A stretch of 64,000 nt of DNA, taken from the NCBI RefSeq assembly GCF_001238275.1, contig NZ_LGTB01000043.1:32779-96778 (forward strand), in the 5' to 3' direction. Under the pieces are notes generated by a model. That model was not told the origin of the DNA, ran no database searches, and worked only from the letters and a program-made list of their open reading frames with translations. The translations under genes were made by a program, and so were the position numbers. The DNA is from Bradyrhizobium viridifuturi (lineage in GTDB: Bacteria; Pseudomonadota; Alphaproteobacteria; Rhizobiales; Xanthobacteraceae). This document shows, one piece after another, positions 62,961-64,000 of this stretch (its first letter is position 1; every line of letters begins with the position of its first letter).

Positions 62961-63986
62961 GTGAGTAACGATCCCGTCGTCGCGATTGTCGGCGTCACCG
63001 GCGCAGTCGGCGCCGAATTCATCGCCACCATGGACAAGCGCGGCTTCCGCGTCGGCAAGCTGAAGGCGCTGGCGAGCGCCCGTTCGGCCGGCAAGACCAT
63101 CGGCTTCCGCGGCAAGCCGGTCGTGATCGAGGAACTGACCGAGCGCGCCTTCGAGGGCGTCGACATCGCGCTGTTCTCGGCCGGCAGCGGCATCTCGAAG
63201 AAGTTCGCGCCTCTTGCAGTGAAGTCCGGCGCTGTCGTGGTCGACAATTCCTCGGCGTTCCGGATGGACCCGAACGTGCCGCTGGTGATCCCCGAGATCA
63301 ACGCCAATCGCATCCGCGACCACAAGGGCATCATCGCCAACCCGAACTGCGCCGCCATCACCGCGCTGGTGCCGCTGTGGCCGATCCATCAGAAGAACCG
63401 CATCAAGCGCGTGATCATCTCGACCTACCAGGCCGCGAGCGGCGCGGGAGCCGCCGCGATGGAGGAGCTCGTCGAATCCACCCGCGCCAATCTCAACGGA
63501 CAGGTCTACACCCCGAAGGTGATGCCGCACCCCTACGCCTTCAACCTGTTCAACCACAACACGGCGGTCGATCCGGAGACCGGCTACAACGACGAAGAGA
63601 CCAAGGTCATCAAGGAGACCCGCAAGATCTTCGAGGACGAGAAGATCGCGATCGGCGTCACCTGCGTGCGGGTACCGGTGCTGCGCGCACATTGCGAGGC
63701 GATCACCTTCGAATGCGAGAGGCCGATCACCGAGGACCAGGTCCGCGCCATCATGGCGCAGGCACCGGGCGTCAAGATCGTCGACGACCGCGCCAAGAAC
63801 TACTTCCCGATGCCGATCGACGCTTCCGGCCAGGACGACGTGCTGGTCGGCCGCATCCGCAAGGATCTCAGCGATCCCAGCGGGCATTCGATCTCGATGT
63901 TCGTCGCCGCCGATCAGTTGCTCAAGGGCGCTGCGCTGAACGCGGTGCAGATCGCGGAGCTATTGCCCGAACGCGCGATGGCGTGA
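62961..63986 (+). CDS. asd: Aspartate-semialdehyde dehydrogenase
   Basis: A 341-residue Asd. NADP loop VAIVGVTGAVGAEFIATMDK, VVDNSSAFRMDPNVPLVIPE, the catalytic Cys in IIANPNCAAITALVPLWPIH, and the His in RVPVLRAHCEAITFE. It reduces aspartyl phosphate to aspartate semialdehyde, the branch point to Lys/diaminopimelate, Thr and Met. I chose GTG at 62961 because GGAGG stands a few bases upstream; an ATG at 62949 is in frame. The leader, terminator and palindrome upstream suggest control by amino-acid supply. Confidence 0.95.
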   Translation: MSNDPVVAIVGVTGAVGAEFIATMDKRGFRVGKLKALASARSAGKTIGFRGKPVVIEELTERAFEGVDIALFSAGSGISKKFAPLAVKSGAVVVDNSSAFRMDPNVPLVIPEINANRIRDHKGIIANPNCAAITALVPLWPIHQKNRIKRVIISTYQAASGAGAAAMEELVESTRANLNGQVYTPKVMPHPYAFNLFNHNTAVDPETGYNDEETKVIKETRKIFEDEKIAIGVTCVRVPVLRAHCEAITFECERPITEDQVRAIMAQAPGVKIVDDRAKNYFPMPIDASGQDDVLVGRIRKDLSDPSGHSISMFVAADQLLKGAALNAVQIAELLPERAMA

Positions 63987-64000
63987 GGGGCTTGTCGGGT

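Overview
The window looks like a chromosomal segment of a Bradyrhizobium-type alphaproteobacterium. It is GC-rich. It carries a Bradyrhizobium-style cyclic beta-(1,3)(1,6)-glucan locus (ndvC, a secreted protein, ndvB), a phosphatidylcholine synthase, an IalB-family protein, DUF3551 and other small secreted proteins, and palindromic intergenic repeats of the kind common in that genus. Species-level assignment cannot be made from sequence reading alone.

Layout. 0-4.4 kb: end of rimO, a TPR protein, a DUF4242 protein, then an Arg-rich leader peptide and terminator in front of an argD-like aminotransferase, and a quinone oxidoreductase. 4.4-11.2 kb: terC and pcs (overlapping, minus strand), a UbiH-type monooxygenase, AEC and MFS transporters, hspQ, an IalB-family protein. 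11.4-16.2 kb: a frameshifted peptide-binding protein, a degenerate adenylate-forming enzyme, a degenerate GGDEF protein. 16.3-18.7 kb: a truncated adhesin-like tail and a caspase/Sel1 protein. 18.9-33.8 kb: core genes mfd-sdhE, recG, a DUF502 protein, glmS and glmU, with signalling genes (GAF-GGDEF-PilZ, a class III cyclase) and a broken phage-like gene between glmS and glmU. 33.9-41.3 kb: a SPOR-like protein and the ndv glucan locus.

41.48-49.5 kb is the accessory part: a tRNA-Lys(UUU) followed by small hypothetical genes, a frameshifted small gene, and at 44751-44791 a decayed copy of the tRNA 3' end, which suggests an old tRNA-targeted integration. A BLUF photoreceptor and several small secreted or membrane proteins follow. 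49.6-64 kb returns to core and metabolic genes: hbd, a CorC/HlyC-type membrane protein, a formyltransferase-like protein, a RidA-like protein, an EamA transporter, cysK, tgt, a patatin lipoprotein, a TetR regulator, a PepSY protein and asd.

The most interesting signal is a pair of matching control regions near the two ends of the window. At 1864-2099 and 62702-62961 a sigma70-like promoter lies so close to an ATG that the mRNA should be leaderless. The ATG opens a tiny peptide rich in the pathway's end-product amino acid (12 Arg in 29 residues; 6 Thr in 23 residues). A Rho-independent terminator follows, then the biosynthetic gene (argD-like; asd). The asd leader also has an 11-of-12-bp alternative pairing that would dismantle the terminator. 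Both fit ribosome-mediated attenuation of the kind known for the rhizobial trpE(G) leader. A second regulatory find is a 21-bp palindrome present in two copies (59605 and 61784) that brackets a patatin-TetR gene pair.
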